Source of the DNA: Candidatus Scatosoma pullistercoris | Lineage (GTDB): Bacteria > Bacillota > Clostridia > Christensenellales > Borkfalkiaceae | Length of the DNA: 12,343 nucleotides | NCBI GenBank assembly: GCA_018714725.1 | Contig: DVMZ01000138.1 | Coordinates: forward strand, 1-12,343 | Direction of reading: 5' to 3' | Part shown: piece by piece, positions 11,964 to 12,343 of the stretch | How the letters are laid out: every line of letters starts with the position of its first letter | Numbering within the stretch: the stretch's first letter is position 1 | Notes under the pieces: generated by a model | Told to the model about the DNA's origin: nothing | Seen by the model: the letters and a program-made list of their open reading frames with translations, nothing else | Databases searched by the model: none | Program-made: the position numbers and the translations under genes

Positions 11964-12343
11964 ATTCGGAGCGCAGAGCAGCGTTTTTGCCTGCTCCCGC
12001 GCGCGGGCGTCCGTCTCCGCCAGCGCCTCGTAGCTGTCGGCAGACATTCTCTCCGTCCGCGAAAGGGTTTCTCCGATCACCCGGCCGATGGCGGGAAAAG
12101 AAATCTTTCCGTCCAGGAACGCCCGCACGGCAATTTCTCCCGCCGCGTTCAGGGCGCAAGGATAGTTGTCCCCGCTCTCCGCCGCGCTCAGCGCCAGATC
12201 GTAACAGGGGAAACGCTTCCTTTCCAACGGCAGGAAACGAATATTTCCGAGTTTCTCAAAGTCGAGAAAGTCCAGGCCGCAGTCCAGCCGCTCCGGATAG
12301 GTGAGCGCAAGCTGGATGGGCAATTCCATCGAAGGATAACTCA
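11961..12343 (-). CDS. dxr: 1-deoxy-D-xylulose 5-phosphate reductoisomerase, C-terminal part
   Basis: DXR (IspC) converts DXP to 2-C-methyl-D-erythritol 4-phosphate with NADPH, the first committed step of the non-mevalonate isoprenoid pathway. The window holds the last 127 residues or so: SYPSMELPIQLALTYPER corresponds to the conserved GYPDM-PIQYALTYPER; FPCYDLALSAAESGDNYPCALNAAGEIAVRAFL is the family LNAANE-VA-AFL region; and the C-terminal helical domain follows (IGRVIGETLSRTE, then a helix ending at the stop). The usual Asn-Glu of LNAANE reads Gly-Glu here. The frame is open through the window edge at 12343, so the N-terminal NADPH-binding and catalytic parts lie outside. rseP follows 202 bases downstream, the common Firmicutes order. 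Confidence 0.95.
   Translation of the reverse strand, partial: SYPSMELPIQLALTYPERLDCGLDFLDFEKLGNIRFLPLERKRFPCYDLALSAAESGDNYPCALNAAGEIAVRAFLDGKISFPAIGRVIGETLSRTERMSADSYEALAETDARAREQAKTLLCAPN

Overview
The window looks like chromosomal DNA of a low-complexity-poor, fairly GC-rich Firmicute, most likely a gut-type Clostridia (possibly Christensenellales; this lineage guess is inference). Reasons: strong AGGAGG-type ribosome binding sites, perfect sigma-A promoters with 17-bp spacers, and the Firmicutes order ylxM-ffh-rpsP-KH protein-rimM preceded by dxr-rseP. All genes lie on the minus strand except one thiamine-uptake gene. I see no tRNA, rRNA, CRISPR array, insertion sequence or phage gene.

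Read in minus-strand order from the right: the 3' part of dxr (isoprenoid synthesis) is followed by rseP (site-2 protease with a large disordered insert). A perfect inverted repeat ends that transcript and its descending arm carries the -35 box of the next promoter. That promoter drives ylxM, ffh (signal recognition particle), rpsP (ribosomal protein S16), a KH RNA-binding protein and rimM (30S maturation). The trmD and rplS genes that usually follow rimM are absent here. A 15-bp-stem terminator instead separates rimM from a convergent gene.

That convergent gene is the only plus-strand gene: a ThiT-type thiamine transporter component with an extra N-terminal membrane region of about 190 residues, controlled by a consensus promoter, a TPP riboswitch and a riboswitch-linked terminator. 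Divergent from it is a YfbR-like 5'-deoxynucleotidase whose HD signature reads HE.

Further left come a lipoprotein HtrA-like serine protease with two copies of a short surface-protein repeat, a 400-bp noncoding stretch holding a hairpin terminator and a consensus promoter, then a two-gene unit: a small FtsK-like protein with a degenerate P-loop, overlapping by 4 bases with mutY (adenine DNA glycosylase). The last gene is an HNH-endonuclease-like protein.

Most of the window is ordinary housekeeping. The less ordinary items are the FtsK-like pseudo-ATPase coupled to mutY, the terminator/promoter overlap before ylxM, two degenerate 9-bp repeat tracts that begin at the stop codons of dxr and rseP, and the enlarged ThiT and RseP proteins.
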